A DNA stretch of 64,000 nt from Patiria pectinifera (Eukaryota; Echinodermata; Asteroidea; Valvatida; Asterinidae): assembly GCA_029964075.1 (NCBI GenBank), contig CM057146.1, positions 7,025,501-7,089,500 of the forward strand, given 5' to 3'. The notes under the pieces were generated by a model that had not been told where the DNA came from, searched no databases, and saw only the letters and a program-made list of their open reading frames with translations. Every line of letters begins with the position of its first letter. Positions within the stretch are counted from its first letter, which is position 1. This document shows, piece after piece, positions 46,790 to 61,625 of this stretch. A program made the translations under genes and the position numbers.

Positions 46790-49264
46790 TCAATGTGCAC
46801 AGACGTCAGCATCCTACTTTTGGTTTCAAAAGGTTTCGATGAATAACTGTTTTAATAATGAGCTCATTTTTTCTCCTACAAGTTTTTCTTTCAGATGTGA
46901 ATGGAGTAATGGTTTTTGAATAGATACAAAGTGTAAAGGGAGAAGATATGATAACTATTTGTACGGTGACCTGTGAAACATGATGACGTCATCAAAATTA
47001 AAATGAGAATCAAAGAAATGCAGCGGTCCCTATCTTTAACCCTAATTTGAAACACGCGCGATTAACAAGAGCTGTTTTGGCGAACAACGTTAACATAACG
47101 GCAAATTATGCGCGAACTACTTTTCGTACGTTTAACTCCCAAAACAAACTGCGCGTAAGTTTGACCGTTAAACTTGAATAGCGCCCTCAATCATCTACAA
47201 GTAATCACACAACAGATCTTCATTGCACACTGTACAATTATTATGTACCCATATACAATTCTTTTGAATCACAACAGCAAAGAACCCCTTCTATAATCCT
47301 AATCCTAATATGAACACACGTAATAAACAGGAGCTGTTTCGGCGAACTACATCGCCTAAATTTAATTATTATTAAACGGCGAACTACTTTTTGTATGTTT
47401 AACCCACAAACCTGCGTAGGTCTGACCGTTAAACTTAAATAGTGCCCTCAATCGACTGAGAGTATCATCACAAATAATAGTCATTGAACAATGTACTCGG
47501 TAATAACATATTCTTTCCAATCAGTACAGCACCAAGGAATTTTAACACATTGGGCGTTACACTTTTGACAGCGCACATTATTCATGCATTTGGGGTTTGA
47601 TCCTTCGGAAACAACGCTTCGAGTCGCTCGCACGAAACCGAAACCTCTCCGTGCAGTCTTACAACAAACCGGATTGGGGACGACGCGCCGTACGGTGAAC
47701 CGGCCCGCCGCCCGCCGCCCGCCGGCGGTGCGGCTTTCGAAAAAAATTTGGACAGACACTTTGAAGACCTTTTCGTACAGATGACACCCCGTGCTGTTTA
47801 CGTACCTTTTTCTTCTAGTTTTCAATTTGCATCTTTTGTTTTAAAGAGTAATGTACTTTTATTCCAATTAATGGCGTCTGAAACCCTCTGAAAAAGGAGT
47901 TTCATTTTTCAATTTTTTTTTCTGGGCACATTTTTATCATGATTTTATCATAAGTTTGTTTTAGTGGCATCCATGAGTCACACATTAAATGCCTATGGGC
48001 CAAATCACAATGTGTATACATTTGTACTTCAATTCTTTGCTATTAGCAGTGGCGGTTCTACGGGGGGAGGGGCTAGGAGGGGCTTTAGCCCCCCGAAAAT
48101 TTGGTCTAGCCCCCCCCCCCCCCAAAAAAATTAATAAAATTTAAAAATTGCATTAGCAAAAAGAAGGAATGTGACGTACATGCGAACGGTCTCCCTCTAA
48201 AGAAATAGTCGTGACAAGGGTGCATTTGTAGTTAATAGAGTGTGCATGATTGTAGGATTTAATTGCGGCTCCCCATTGAAAATATGGCACGAGCCCCCTT
48301 TTCGTACCTTTAACTCCCGAAACAAAGTGCGCGTAGGCTTGACCGTTAAACTTGAATAGCGCCCTCAATCAACTAAAAATAACCACACAACTACTGATCG
48401 TCATTGCACACTGTACAAAGTATGCAATCAAATGCAATTCTTTCGAATCACGACAACAACGAACCCTCTTTTTCTATAATCATCCTAATATGAACACACA
48501 CTAAAAACAGGAGCTCTTTCGGCAAACTACGCCGCCGAGGCGAATTATGGCGAACTACTTTTTGTACGTATAACCCACAAACCAAACCTGCGCAGGCTTG
48601 ACCGTTGAACTTAAATAGTGCCCTCAATTATTGAGAGTATCATCACAAATAATATTCATTCAACAATGCATTTGGGGTAATAGAATTTTTTCCAATCACT
48701 AGGGGCCAACAGTACCAAGGAATTCGAACACGCCTTACATTGGGCGTTACACTTTTGACAGCGCACATTGTTCATGCATTTGGGGTTTGATCCTTCGGAA
48801 ACAACGCTTCGAGTCGCTCGCGTGAAACCGAAACCTCTCCGTGCAGACTTACTCCAAACCAGGGATTGGGGACGACGCGCCGTAACGGGCCCGCCGCCCG
48901 CCGCTCGCCGCCCGTCGCCAGCCGCCTGCCGATGCGGCTTTCGAAATTTCTTTGGACAGACACTTTGAAGACCTATTCGTAAAGATGTCACCCCGTGCTT
49001 TTTACATACTTTTTTTTCTAGGCTTACTGGTTTTTGATTTGCATCATTTGTTTTAAAGAGAAAATGTACTTTTATTCCAATTTAGGGCGTCTGTAACCCT
49101 CTCATAAGGCGTTTCATTTTGCACATGTTTTTAAATCTGGGCACATTTTTATCATGATTTTACCATAAGTTTATAGTTTAGTGGCATCCATGACACACAT
49201 TAAAGGTATAACATGCGGGCCAAATCACAATTTGTATGCTTAAATTCTTTGCTATTAAGCATTT

Positions 49265-49745
49265 TTACTGTAGATCTACCTTATAAATTCTTGACTAAAG
49301 GGAAAAAATAAGGGGATAAAGAAAAACAAAAAGTTATGTGGTGTTGACCAAGCATTCAGGGGTCGCGATTGGTTACCGACTCCCATATAGGGCTCTTCCT
49401 GGGTCTCGGATTCCCCGGCCCACCACACCTCCTTTCCTATCCATCCATGTAACCCCGGAGGGCCAAGCACCGTTAAGGGAGGAAACGAGGCGACACCCTA
49501 TGCCTTGCTGCCGAGACAGCAAAAGAGCCCCGTACCTATGAGTAGATGCATAACCTGGACTTCGCAGACAGTCCCAGCCGGTGACTTAACTGATTGAGCT
49601 AAGGCGGTTGGTGTTTGACGACGCGAAATTAAGACTCTTAAAGTAAGTGACAGAGCGCGTGAATTGAAAACCAAAAAATGACACCGACAGGACTCGAACC
49701 CCGGACCCCGGGGTCTGTGAACAATGCGCCTAACCACTAGGCCAA
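49265..49745 (-). mobile_element. Composite tRNA-derived SINE-like element
   Basis: Very similar to 19,497-19,985, with the complement of the B box near 49,690 and the A box near 49,733. Parallel position in the arm shows it was inserted before the units duplicated. Confidence 0.75.
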
Positions 49746-50873
49746 TTGATAGGTACTTGGAGACTGAACATTACTGTGTTATAGGGCCCATGCCTATAAT
49801 ACAAGCTGTGTTTTCTTTTGGATTCCTCTAGTGTGTTCACCCGTCTGTTGTACATGCACGTACACTTATACGTATGTATACATGTTCATCATACAATTAT
49901 CTCATGATTAGTAGCATCGACATCCATGACACACTTTTAAGGTATAATACGCGGGCCAAATTCACAATTTGTATATATGCATATAATTCTTTGCTATGAG
50001 CACCGTTGTGGGCCTTGAACTTGATAAGAAGAGGGTTGGAAGCCGTACACAGGAGTTTGCAATTTGCATGAAATTGGGACCTAATATTGCTCTTTGCAAT
50101 AGAGCCCAGGCATCATTTTTTCAAAATGGCGATGGGCCAAAGGACTACTTTTCGGGCTGACACCCTTTGATGGAATTTTCTCCCATTAGTCATTGGATAA
50201 TTGAACAAAAATTGAACGGAAAATTAAAGATAATAAAATAAACTTTGATTTAAATGGTGTCTCAAACACCTCTGAGAGTTGTGAGTACTTTGTTAAGAAT
50301 TTGCGGACAAACTCGTAATTATCATCGAGGTCTACGGGGGTCGATTTGCTGGTCTTCGCTCATAATAGACACCTAATGAGAGGCGTCCTCTCTGGGATTC
50401 CACTGGTTGTCATACCGTATACTTCGCGTAAATCGATATATTAATTTTCAATTACTTCAAATATCACAGAGCCTTTAATGCCTGATTCTAATAGTTATAT
50501 TACACTATCCCCATTTGTTCATTGGGTCCTGGAGGTTCTAAGTTATTAACTGGCCCGTATGAAACACACGTAATTTAGCACGCGCTGTTTTTACAAACTA
50601 GTTACCAAAACAGCAAATTATGTGCGAACTACTTTTCGTACGTTTAACTCCCAAAACAAACTGCGCGTAAGCTTGACTGTTAAACTTGATTAGTGCCCTC
50701 AATTATTTTAAAGTTATCACACAAACTTCATCTATAATTGTATTATGAACACACGTAATTAACAGCAGCTACGTCGCCGAAACGATAATTATGCTCGAAC
50801 TACTTTTCGTACGTTTAACCCCCAGACCAAACCTGCGTATGCTTGACCGTTAAACTTAAATAGTGCCCTCAAT

Positions 50874-50989
50874 GGTCCTGAGACGCAATGACGTCAGGCT
50901 TTGTTAACATGTGCGTTTTCCTATGAGAGCCAGCTCTCACAGGAAAGCGCACTTTTAAACAAAGTGTTACGTCATTACATCTTAGGTCT
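50874..50989. mobile_element. Palindromic MITE with CRE-like sites
   Basis: Full copy of the element at 20781-20897, at the parallel position in the second array unit. It includes ATGACGTCA-like arms and the GTGCG...GAGAGC hairpin with one changed base. Confidence 0.75.
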
Positions 50990-52590
50990 ATTGCCTGAGA
51001 GTATCGCCACAAATAATCGTCATTGAACAATGTTCTCGGTAATAGAATTCTTTCCAATCGCTACAGTACCAAGGAACACGCCTTACTTTCTCTTTCAACG
51101 TCGGGCGTTACACCATTGACAGCGCGCTCTGTTACGTAATTGTTAACGCATTGATTGTTACGCCGAATTGCAGTATTCAGCTTCACTCTCGATGGAGGAA
51201 GCGCACCTCTCTCAAACTATTCCTCTTTTGTTTCCCTACTTGCAATCAACCATTCGTTTCAGGTCGCGCGACCCTTCAGTCCGGTACTGGTCTTGCACCC
51301 ACGTGTGTACAAGGCTAAATCCAGAACATAGTGGGGGGGGGGGTTAAGGACGGTCTGTGTTTAATAAGGGTGGGTCAAACTTTTTTTGTTCCCCGAAAAA
51401 AGAGTCTAAAATATTACGCCCCAAGTTTGATATGAAAAGCCAGAGGAAAGGCTCTTCATGGCATTGGTGCATGGTAACGCAATTTTAATGATGTACGCAT
51501 TGGCTGCCCAAAAAACAAAGACATGGGTTTGAAGTTGGTTTTTTTGGGAGGGGGGGCAATGGCCCCCATTGGGCCCCCATCAATCCGCCGTTTCGTATGT
51601 GTGTCCCAATTAACCTGTGGCATCTTGACAGAGCCAAGGTTTTTAACCGATTTTTTTTTCTCAGTGAGTAAAATCACAGCAAGCTCCACATGCATGTATT
51701 CCACTTTATAAATCTTGAGTTCATCAGCTCGCTATATGCGGTCCAAGTCATTGATTCGTGTTTTACACAAAGCTGCGATAAACGGGGGAAAATTATTGCA
51801 GGAAATAAAAAGGTCATGATATCCGGGTTTTTTAAGTCAGTAATAGTAAGCTTGCCGAAGATATGAACCTATCACATCACTGCCCAGTTTATGAACAGTA
51901 TAGATTTTAGAAGGGGTTTGGAAAAGTGTACTCGCTAGGGCGTTTCTTGTTCTAGTTTCAATAACGTATCTCGCTTCCAACGCAACAGACCCGAACACCG
52001 TCCAAATACAAGTTGACCGCGTAAAGCGGTGTGTGCCCTATTCGCTCTTTGTATCGCGATATTGAAACAAAAGCGGAGAAGTTGAACTGGCGACTGCGCG
52101 TTCACAAAACAAGTTACGTAACGGCGGGAGAGCAAAAAATGAATGGCGCTTTCCACCCAAAAGTAAGAGAAAGTATTATGTAACTTTTCCACGGTGAAAC
52201 ACGGTGCATGCATTTTGTGGTTTGATCTTTCTGCAACAACGCTTCGAGTCGCTCGCTTGAAACTGAAACCTCTCCGTGCAGTCGTACAACGTAACCAGGG
52301 AATGGGGACGACGCGCCGCGCCGTACGGTGAACCGGCCCGCCGCCCGCCGCCCGCCGGTGCGGCTTCCGAAATTTCTTTGGACAGACACTGTCAAGACCC
52401 GAGTTTTAGCAACCCCCGTGGGTGTGCACGGTTATGGGGGAGGGGGAACGACATTAAAGATGGCAACACCTGCTGTTTACTAGTTTATATTTGCATCGTT
52501 TGATTTAAAGAGAAAATTCCATTTTGCACACAAAACCCACCCTGCGAGAGCCGAATTGATATCTGGCCGCCAATAAATCGATTTTTTTTT

Positions 52591-54829
52591 AAGAAATAAT
52601 TAAGTTTCTAAACGTCTTTGGATTCTAGGAAAATACCAATTGGATAATCAATGTTCGAGGTGATTGGATAATCAACGCACAAATGGCATGGGGACACATC
52701 TTTATCAATTGGACCTGTAATATTTTCGGCTTTTGCACCCCCCCCCCCCTCCGCAACAACAAAACATTGTATCGTGAACTCGCAACTTTTAGAGCAGTAC
52801 AAACGTTCTTCACTTTTGCATATTTATAAGACATGATAGGTTGGTTCCCAAAACCCTATCATGTTCAATATGAATGGACTAGAAACCAGTTCAGTTGTTC
52901 GGCGAATCTGTCTGTGCGCAAACGCAACCTGAGATAAAAAGCTACTTATTTGGACCCCCCCCCCCCCAACAAAAAAATAATAATAATAAACTGGTTTTTG
53001 GGGGGTTGGGGTGCGGGATTGAGCAGCATTCAAAAGAAGTGATAATGAAAGAACTAGAAAATAATTGGGTACATTTAAAGAAAAAGGGTTGAAAACATTG
53101 CCCAAACACGTCCAAATATTGTGTCATAAATGACGCTTTTTTTTGGCTGCTCCTATCTAACTTGCAATGTGTGTTTTAGGGCACCCTAAAATAATAGCAT
53201 TTAATAGGGAGCGTAAATAACACATTCTAATTGCTTTCATTCTGTACTGTAGTTTCATCAGATTCATATCGTACATCCAATTCAACCCTGGCTTTCTCAG
53301 CTAAAGCGCACATGTAAACACAGAGTGACGTCATTATGTCTGAGGTCTACTGGGCGACATGCAGACACTGAGTTTCAGTACCGTATACACTTATCTTTCT
53401 TGCCATGCAACGGGCCTACACCGCCCAAGCACAGGTTAATAAAAGCCGGTATATGCCCCATTCGCTCTTGTATCACGATATTGGAACAAAAGCGGAGAAG
53501 TTGAACAGGCGAAGGCTTCTCAATCGCGTTTTGAACAAAAAAATTACGTAACGGTCGCGACTATACGAAAAGTGCGCTGAACCAATCGTGAAACAAAGAC
53601 CGTATCTTGAAAGAAACTCTTCCACGGTCCCAATGATTTGATCCTCTGCAAAGAAACGGTGAACAATCGTATTTCGGAAACAAAGCTCAAGAGTCGCTCG
53701 CGCGAGACCGAAACCTCTCCCTGCAGTCTTAGAATAGACGTCCTGACCAACGTAACATGCTCCATAAATACTCATATAGACAGCTATCGTCCCTCGACTA
53801 TGTAAATGTACGGCACTCGTAGTCTCGTACGGTGAGCCGGGCCAGCCGCTTTCAAAAAGCCTTCGGCAAAACACTTTTGCGATTCGTGATAAAAAAAAGC
53901 GAAATTTGAACCTGTCTTACAGATGTTAACTTAAAATTCTACAACAAAATAAATTGAAAGAACAAACAAGGTCAAAGTGAAAAGAAAGAGGAAAGATTGA
54001 TCGAGCTGTCAGTGTTACTTAAATAGGGACTTACCTGTTCAAATGTTTCGTTAGAAGTCAGCTCAGTTAAGTTCATTTATTTCCAGTGTTCACAAATCAG
54101 TATGTTGCAATGTATACGTGTGCATGTACAAAAGACGAGTGGAAACTGAAGAGGAACCATAAGAAAACACAGCTTGTACAATTGGCATGGGCCTAATATC
54201 ACACTAATGTTCAGACACCAAATGCCAATACTAAAGAAAAATACTGTATTCAGCGAAAAAAAAAGGTTTACATGCAAAGGTAAACAAGGGTAGGCCTAGT
54301 CATGTACATACCAATAATTGCATAATTACGTAAGGAATAAATAACTATACAGTTTCATATTTCAAAGTAAACATTCAGCAAAATAGATTTGTAAACATGT
54401 AGAACTTCTTCAAGAATCAGTGGAGAGTACTATAACTTGGTTCCCTTGTAGTTAATATGTTTTGAAGCCAAAAAAGTAGTAGATGGCGGATGGAAATGAA
54501 TAGTTTGCCGAGTAGAGCGACAATATTGAAACTCCGACAAGCAAAATTAATGTATTGAAGAGTATAAGGTACAGGAAATAGACCGATTACATTGCGGGAA
54601 AAAACGGCGAATATACCGTATAGCCTACGAAAAAAAAATTCAACCAAAGTGAATTTTAATGAAACGGGGTCGTTTACGAGACATTTAAATCGTTTGTTTA
54701 TGACGGGAGTTTAGAAGTTTAGAGGTTTGTTTTCATGCACGTTTTTGAAGGCAAAGCGCAGACTAAGCTGAGAAGTGTTTCCAACTATATATTAACACTC
54801 AGAGGTTAAAAGACTGTATAATTAAATTA
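52591..54829. repeat. Core left arm of palindrome 2
   Basis: Parallel to 22,331-24,540 and inverse to 55,490-57,400. Poly-C and poly-G tracts (near 52,738 and 52,955) and a retroelement-like tail (near 54,060) are shared with palindrome 1. Confidence 0.75.
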
Positions 54830-55489
54830 CCTGGTGGTTAGGCTCCTTGTCCACAGACCCAGGGTTCGAGTCCCGTTGGTGTAATTTTTGGTTTTCAATA
54901 CACGCGCTCTGTGATTTACTTTAAGAGTCTTAATTTCCCGTCGTCAAACACCAACCGACCTTAGCTCAATCAGTTAAGTCACCGGTTGGGACTGTCTGCG
55001 AAGTCCAGGTTATGCATCTACTTATAGGTACGGGGCTCTTTTGCTGTCTCGGCAGCAAGACATAGGGTGACCCCTGAATGCTTGGTCAACACCACATAAC
55101 TTTTGGTTTTCTTTATCCACTTATTTTTTTCCCTAGTGGAGAATTTATAAGGTACAGTAAAAACGAAAAGGTTTTCTTTAAAAAATAAATTTAAATAATA
55201 TTTAACTAATGTAACAGCTTTACCAGCATTTCCATTTCTGCGGGTCCCTATTTGCTACTTGGTAGAAAGCAAATATTGATAAAGTGTCTTGCCCAAGGAC
55301 AACACCCAAATAGCAAGGCCCCAAGTGAGAGCCGGAAAAAATCTTGACAAAAATAAAGGCTTTCTGCAACTTTGCGAAAAAGCCAAACATTGCAAACACT
55401 ATATAGGCGAATAAGGCGACATTTTGACACGTAGACATAATTATCATAGGCTAAACAAGTATAATAGGAAGCACTTGGAGGATTGTTAG
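54830..55489. repeat. Unpaired centre of palindrome 2 with shortened SINE
   Basis: This has the same design as 24,541-25,290: a SINE copy with a GGTTCGAGTCCC B box and a reduced body, followed by AT-rich sequence. The flanking TTTAGAGGTTTG (54,719) and its complement (near 55,530) mark where the arms begin to pair. Confidence 0.7.
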
Positions 55490-57400
55490 CTCAATCTGCG
55501 CTTTGCCTTCATACATGCATTGGAAACCTCTAAACTTCTAAACTCCCGTTATAAACAAACGATTTAAATGACTTGTAAACGAACCTGCTTCATTAAAATG
55601 CATTTTTGTACCCTTGTTTATCTTTGCATGTAAACCTTTTTCTCTAAATGCAGCATTTTGGCTTTATTGTCACTTGGTGTCTGAACACGTGTTCAAGGGC
55701 CCATGCCTATAACGCATAGGCTAGTTTCAACTCCTCTGTTGCAATGTACATGTACACCCATATACATTATGTATTGTAACACACTGATTTGTGAACACTG
55801 GAAATAAATGAACTGAACTGATCTGACTTCTAACGAAACGTTTGAACAGGTAAGCCCCTGTTTAAGTAACACTGACTGCTCGATACTTTCCTCTTTCCTT
55901 TCACTTTGACCTTGCCTGGTTTATTAATTTATTTTTTTGCAGAATTTTAAGTTAACATTTTGTAAGGCAGGTTCGATTTTCACTGTCGTTTTTTCATCAA
56001 GAATCGCAAAAGTGCTTTGCTGAAGGCATTTCAAAAGCGGCGGGCCCGGCTCATCATATACGAGTGCCCAATTTACATAATCGAGGGACGGTAGCTGTAT
56101 GAGCATGTTATTAGTCACGATGTGTTGTCTATTCTTAGTACGCTTTGCTTTAAGACTGCGGGGAGAGGTTTCGGTCTCGCGCGAGCGACTCTTGAACTTT
56201 GTTTCCGAATACGATTGTTCACCAGTTTCTTTTGCAGAGGATCAAATCATTGGTTTCACCGTGGCAGAGTTGCTTTCAAGATACGGCCTTTGTTTCACGA
56301 TGGCTGCAGCGCATTGTTCGTTTTATTACGTAACCTTTTTGTTCAAACCGTATGATGTATGAATGGGAAGCCTTCGTCTGTTCAACTTCTCCGCTTTTGT
56401 TCCAATATCGTGATACAAGAGCGAAGGGGGCATATACCGGCTTGTATTAACCTGTGCTTTGGCGGTGTAGGCCTGTTGCGTGGAAAGAAAGATACATCTG
56501 CATGTCGATGGTATTGAAACTCAGTGTCTGCATGTCGCCCGATAGACCTCAGGAATAACGACGTCACGCTTTGTTTACATGTGCGCTTTGCTATGAGAAT
56601 CTGATGTAGGACATGAATTTGTTGAAATTTATACTACAGTACAAAATTAAAGCAAGTAGAACGTGTTATTTACGCTCCCTATTAAATGATATTATTTTAG
56701 GTTGGCTTACAAACACACATTAGCAAATTAATTGGGAGCAGCTAAAAAGGGTCATGTGCGACAAATCTTTGGAAGTGTTTGGAAAACGGTTTTTTTTTCT
56801 TCAGGCCTTAACGTACCCAATGATCTTTCAGTTCTTTCCTTATCACTGTTTTCTTTGGATGCTCAATCCCCCCGAATACAAATCTTCCTCTTTATTCTTC
56901 TTATTTGTTTGTGGGTTTTTTTTGGGGGGGGGGGTTCCCAAATAGGTAGGTTTTTATTTCAAATTGGGTTTGCGCACAAACAGTTCCGCCGAGCAACTGA
57001 ACTGAACATCAAAAAGCGTCATTTATGTGGAACTTGTTTAAAAAAAACAAACAATATTTGGGGGGGGGCCAAATTTGTACCTTTCAGGTTCCGTTATTGA
57101 ACTGGTTTCCAGTCCATTAGCCTAATATCAAACATGATAGGTGGTTCCCAACCTATCGTGTCGTATAAATATGCAAAAGTGACGAACTTTTGTACTGCTA
57201 GAAAACTTGCGATTTCACAATAAAATTATTTTGTTTTTTGAAGGGGGTGAGCAAAATCTAAACAGATCATACGTTCAATTATTATAAAGATGCGTCCCTA
57301 TGCCATGTTCGAGTTTCACCTCGAAAGTTGATTGTCCAATTGCTATTCATAGAATCCAACTACGTTTAGAAACTGAAAAATTTCTTTATAAATCGATTTA
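55490..57400. repeat. Core right arm of palindrome 2
   Basis: Inverse of 52,591-54,829, with a single uninterrupted copy of the stretch that is doubled around the gap in palindrome 1. Confidence 0.75.
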
Positions 57401-58724
57401 TTTGCGGCCAGATATTAATTCGGCTCTTGCAGGGTGGGTTCATTTTTATCTGCAACAAATCGAAAACTAGTAAGCCTTTTAAGAAAAAAGGCAGGTAAAC
57501 AGCACAGGTTGCTATCTTTAATGCCCCCCCCCCCCCACAACCGTGCACACCCACGGCGGTTGCTTGCGGAATACGAAAAGGTCTTCAAATTGTCTGTCCA
57601 AAGAATTTTCGAAAGCCGCACCGGCAGGCGGCGGGCCGGTTCACCTAATCCCTGTTTTTTTGTAAGACTGCACGGAGAGGTTTCGGTTTCACGCGAGAGA
57701 CTCGAAGCGTTGTTTCCGAAGGATCAAACCCCAAATGCATGCACAATGGTTCACCGTGGAAAAGTTACATAATACTTTCTTTTACTTTTGGGTGGAAAGC
57801 GCCATTCATTTTTCGCTCTCCCGCCGTTACGTAACTTGTTTTGTGAACGCGAAGTCGCCAGTTCTACTTCCCCGCTGTTGTTCCAATATCGCGATACAAA
57901 GAGCGAATAGGGCACACACCGCTTTACCCGATCAACCTGTATTTGGACGGTGTTCGGGTCTGTTGCATTGGAAGCGAGATACGGTATTGAAACAAAACAG
58001 AAACGCCCCAGCAAGTACATTTAAAGTGGAATACATGCATTTGGAGCTTGCTGGAATTTTACTCACTGAGAAAAAAGAAAATCGGTTAAAACCTTGGCTC
58101 TGTCAAGATGCCACAGATTAATTGGGACACACATACGCAACGGCAGGGGCGGCAGGAGGCCATTTGCCCGCCCCCGCCCACCCCCACCCCCCAAAAAAAT
58201 AACCTCCATGTCTTTATTTTTTTAGGAAGCCAAAGCGTACATCATTAAAATTGTGCTACCATGCAACAATGCCATGAAGAGCCCTCCCTATTCCTTTTCA
58301 TATCAAGTTTGGGGCGTAATATTTTAGACACAAACAGTTTGACCCACCCTATAATAAAACACGGACCACCCTTAAAAAACCCACAATGTTCTGGATTTAG
58401 CCTTGTACATACGTGGGCGCGAGACCAGTACCGAACTGAATGGTCGCGCCTCTTGAAACGAATTGTTGATTGCAAGTAGGGAAACAAAAGAGGAATAGTT
58501 GAGATAGGGGTGCTTCCTCCATCGAGAGTGAAGCTGAATACTGCAATTCGGCGTAACAATCAATGCGTTAATAATTACGTAACAGAGTGCGCTGTCAATG
58601 GTGTAACGCCCGACGTTGAAAGAGAAAGTAAGGCGTGTTCCTTGGTACTGAAGTGATTGGAAAGAATTCTATTACCGAGTACATTGTTCAATTGTGATTA
58701 TTTGTGGTGATACTCTCAGGCAAT

Positions 58725-58840
58725 AGACCTAGGACGTTATGACGTAACGCTTTGTTTAAAAGTGGGCTTTCCTATGAGAGCTGGCTCTCATAGGAAAGCG
58801 CACATGTAAACAAAGCCTGACGTCATTACGTCTCAGGACC
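58725..58840. mobile_element. Palindromic MITE with CRE-like sites
   Basis: Inverted-position counterpart of the copy at 50874-50989 across the palindrome 2 centre, with TGACGTCA at about 58,818-58,825. Being present on both arms, it was inserted before the palindrome formed or was copied by conversion. Confidence 0.75.
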
Positions 58841-59975
58841 ATTGAGGGCACTATTTAAGTTTAACGGTCAAGCCTACGCAGGTTTGGTTTGGGGGTTAAA
58901 CGTACGAAAAGTAGTTCGAGCATAATTATCGTTTCGGCGTAGTAGCTCCTGTAAATTACGTGTGTTCATAATACCATTATAGATAAAGGTTGTGTGATTG
59001 CTTTAAGTTGATGTAGGGCGCTTATCAAGTTTAACGGTCAAGCCTACGCGCAGTTTGTTTTGGGAGTTAAACGGACGAAAAAAAGCTCGCGCATAATTTG
59101 CTGTTTTTGGTAACGTAGTTCGCCAAAACAGCTCGTGTTAAAAGTACGTGTGTTTCATATAGGACAGTAAAAAATCTAGAATCTTCAGAACCAAATGGTA
59201 ACAAATGGGGATAGTGTAGTATAACTATTAGAATCAACCATTAAAGGCTCTGTGATATTTGAAGTGATTGAAAATTAATATATCGATTAACGCGAAGTAT
59301 ACGGTATAACAACAACCAGTGGTATCCCAGAGAGGACGCCTCTCATTAGGTGTCTATATGAGTGAAGACCTACAAATCGACTCCCGTAGACCTCGATGAT
59401 AATTACGAGTATGTCCGTAAATTATTTACAAAAAAATACTCACACCTCTCAGAGGTGTTTGAGACACCATCCAAATCCAAGCTTATTTTGTTATCTTTTA
59501 TTTTCTGTTCAATTTTTGTTCAATTATCCAATGACTAATGGGAGAAAATTCCATCAAAGGGTGTCAGCCCGAAAATGAGTCCATTGGCCCATCGCCATTT
59601 TGAAAAATGATGTCTGCGCTCTATTGCAAAGAGCAATATAAGAGCCAGATTTCATGCAAATTGCAAATTCCTGTGTACGGCTTCCAACCCTCTTCTTATC
59701 AAGTTCAAGGCCCACAACGGTGATTTAATAGCAAATAATTTTATGCATCCAAATTGTGAATTTGGCCCGCATATTATACCTTTAAAGTGTGTCATGGATG
59801 CCACTAAACCAAACTCATGATTATTGTATGATGTACATGTATATACGTGTACGTGTGCATGTACAACAGACGGGTGAACACAGTCGAGGAATCCATAAGG
59901 AAACACAACTTGTATTATAGGCAAGGGCCCTGTATTGAAAACGATTATGTTCAGAAACCAAGTGGCAATCAAGCA

Positions 59976-60465
59976 AATGGCCTAGTGGTTAGGCTCATTG
60001 TCCACAGACCCCGGGGTCCGGGGTTCGAGTCCTGTTGGTGTAATTTTTGGTTTTCAATACACGCGCTCTGTCATTTACTTTAAGAGTCTTAATTTCGCGT
60101 CGTCAAACACCAACCGACCTTAGCTCAATCAGTTAAGTCACCGGCTGGGACTGTCTGCGAAGTCCAGGTTATGCATCTACTCATAGGTACGGGGCTCTTT
60201 TGCTGTCTCGGCAGCAAGGCATAGGGTGTCGCCTCGTTTCCTCCCTTAACGGTGCTTGGCCCTCCGGGGTTACATGGATGGATAGGGAAGGAGGTGTGGT
60301 GGGCCGGGGAATCCGAGACCCAGGAAGAGTACTATATGGGAGTCGGTAACCAATCGCGACCCCTGAATGCTTGGTCAACACCACATAACTTTTTGTTTTT
60401 CTTTATACCCTTATTTTTTTCCTATAGTCCAGAATTTACAAGGTTAAAAACGCTCTAGTAACAAA
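59976..60465 (+). mobile_element. Composite tRNA-derived SINE-like element
   Basis: The A box TGGCCTAGTGG (59,979) and B box GGTTCGAGTCC are intact. The body is almost the same as at 176-660, and this is the inverted partner of 49,265-49,745. Confidence 0.75.
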
Positions 60466-61567
60466 ATCTTTCAGCATACACATTGATTATTGGCCCGCAT
60501 ATTATATGTTTAATGTGTGTCATGGATACCACTAAACCAAACTCATGAAAAAATCATGATAAAAAATGTGCCCAGAATTAAAAACATGTGCAAATTAAAC
60601 TCCTTTTTCAGAGAGTTGCAGACGCCCTAATCTGTAATAAAAGTACATTTTCTCTTTCAAACAAAAGATGCAAATCAAAAACTAGTTAGCCTGGAAGAAA
60701 AAGGTATGTAAACAGCACGGGGTGACATCTTAAACGAAAAGGTTTTCAAAGTGTCTGTCCAAAGAAATTTCGAAAGCCGCGTCGGCGGGCGGGCGGCGGT
60801 TGGCGGCGGGCGGCGGGCACTGGGCCGGTTCACCGTCCGGCGCGTCGTCCCCAATCCCTGGTTTGTTGTAAGACTGCACGGAGAGGTTTCGGTTTCGCGC
60901 GAGCGACTCGAAGCGGTGTTTCCGAAGGAGCAAACCCCAATCCATGAACAACGTACGCTGTGACAAGTATAACGTCCAATGTGTTCGAATTCCTTGGTAC
61001 TGTAGTGATTTGAAATAATTCTATTACCGAGTGCATTGTTTAACGGTCAGACCTACGCAGGTTTGGTTTGTGGGTCACACGTACAAAAAGTAGTTCGCCC
61101 ATAATTCGCCTCGGCGGCGTTGTTTTGCGTTGTTTGCGTTGTTGTTAGGATAATTATAGACAAAGTTGGTTCGTTGCTGTCGTGATTCGAAAGAATTGTA
61201 TTTGATTACATAATTTATACAGTTTGCAATGACGATCAGTAGTTGGGTGATTTCTTTAATTTGATTGAGGGCGCTATTCAAGTTTAATGGTCAAGCCTAC
61301 GCGCACTTTTTTTGAAAGCACGTGTATCATATTAGGATTAAAGATAGGAACCGCTGCATTTCTTTGATTCTCATTTCTTACCGACCCTAATTTTAGGCTC
61401 CCGACCAGAAAAAAACCTCGAACCTCTAGAACAAAAGTACATTTTCTCTTTGAAACAAAAGATGCAAATCAAAAACTAAAAGAAAAAAAGGTACGTAAAC
61501 AGCACGGGGTGTCATCTTTACGAAAATGTCTTCAAAGTGTCTGTCCAGAGGAATTTCGAAAGCCGCA

Positions 61568-61625
61568 CCGGCGGGCGGCGGGCGGCGGGCGGCGGGCGGC
61601 GGGCGGCGGGCGGCGGGCGGCGGGA
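61568..61625 (+). repeat. Pure CGGCGGG heptamer array, potential G-quadruplex
   Basis: About eight consecutive heptamers form the purest array in the window. GGG runs are separated by CGGC, which satisfies the G-quadruplex pattern. Confidence 0.85.

Larger units (their letters stand above)
46790..52590 (-). repeat. Outer left arm of palindrome 2
   Basis: Minus-oriented arm-repeat units, parallel to 15,600-22,330 and inverse to 57,400-63,835. G-rich blocks lie at 47701-47734, 48888-48937 and 52334-52364. A SINE copy lies at about 49,265-49,745. A truncated hAT MITE begins at 48,046 and breaks off near 48,300. Confidence 0.85.
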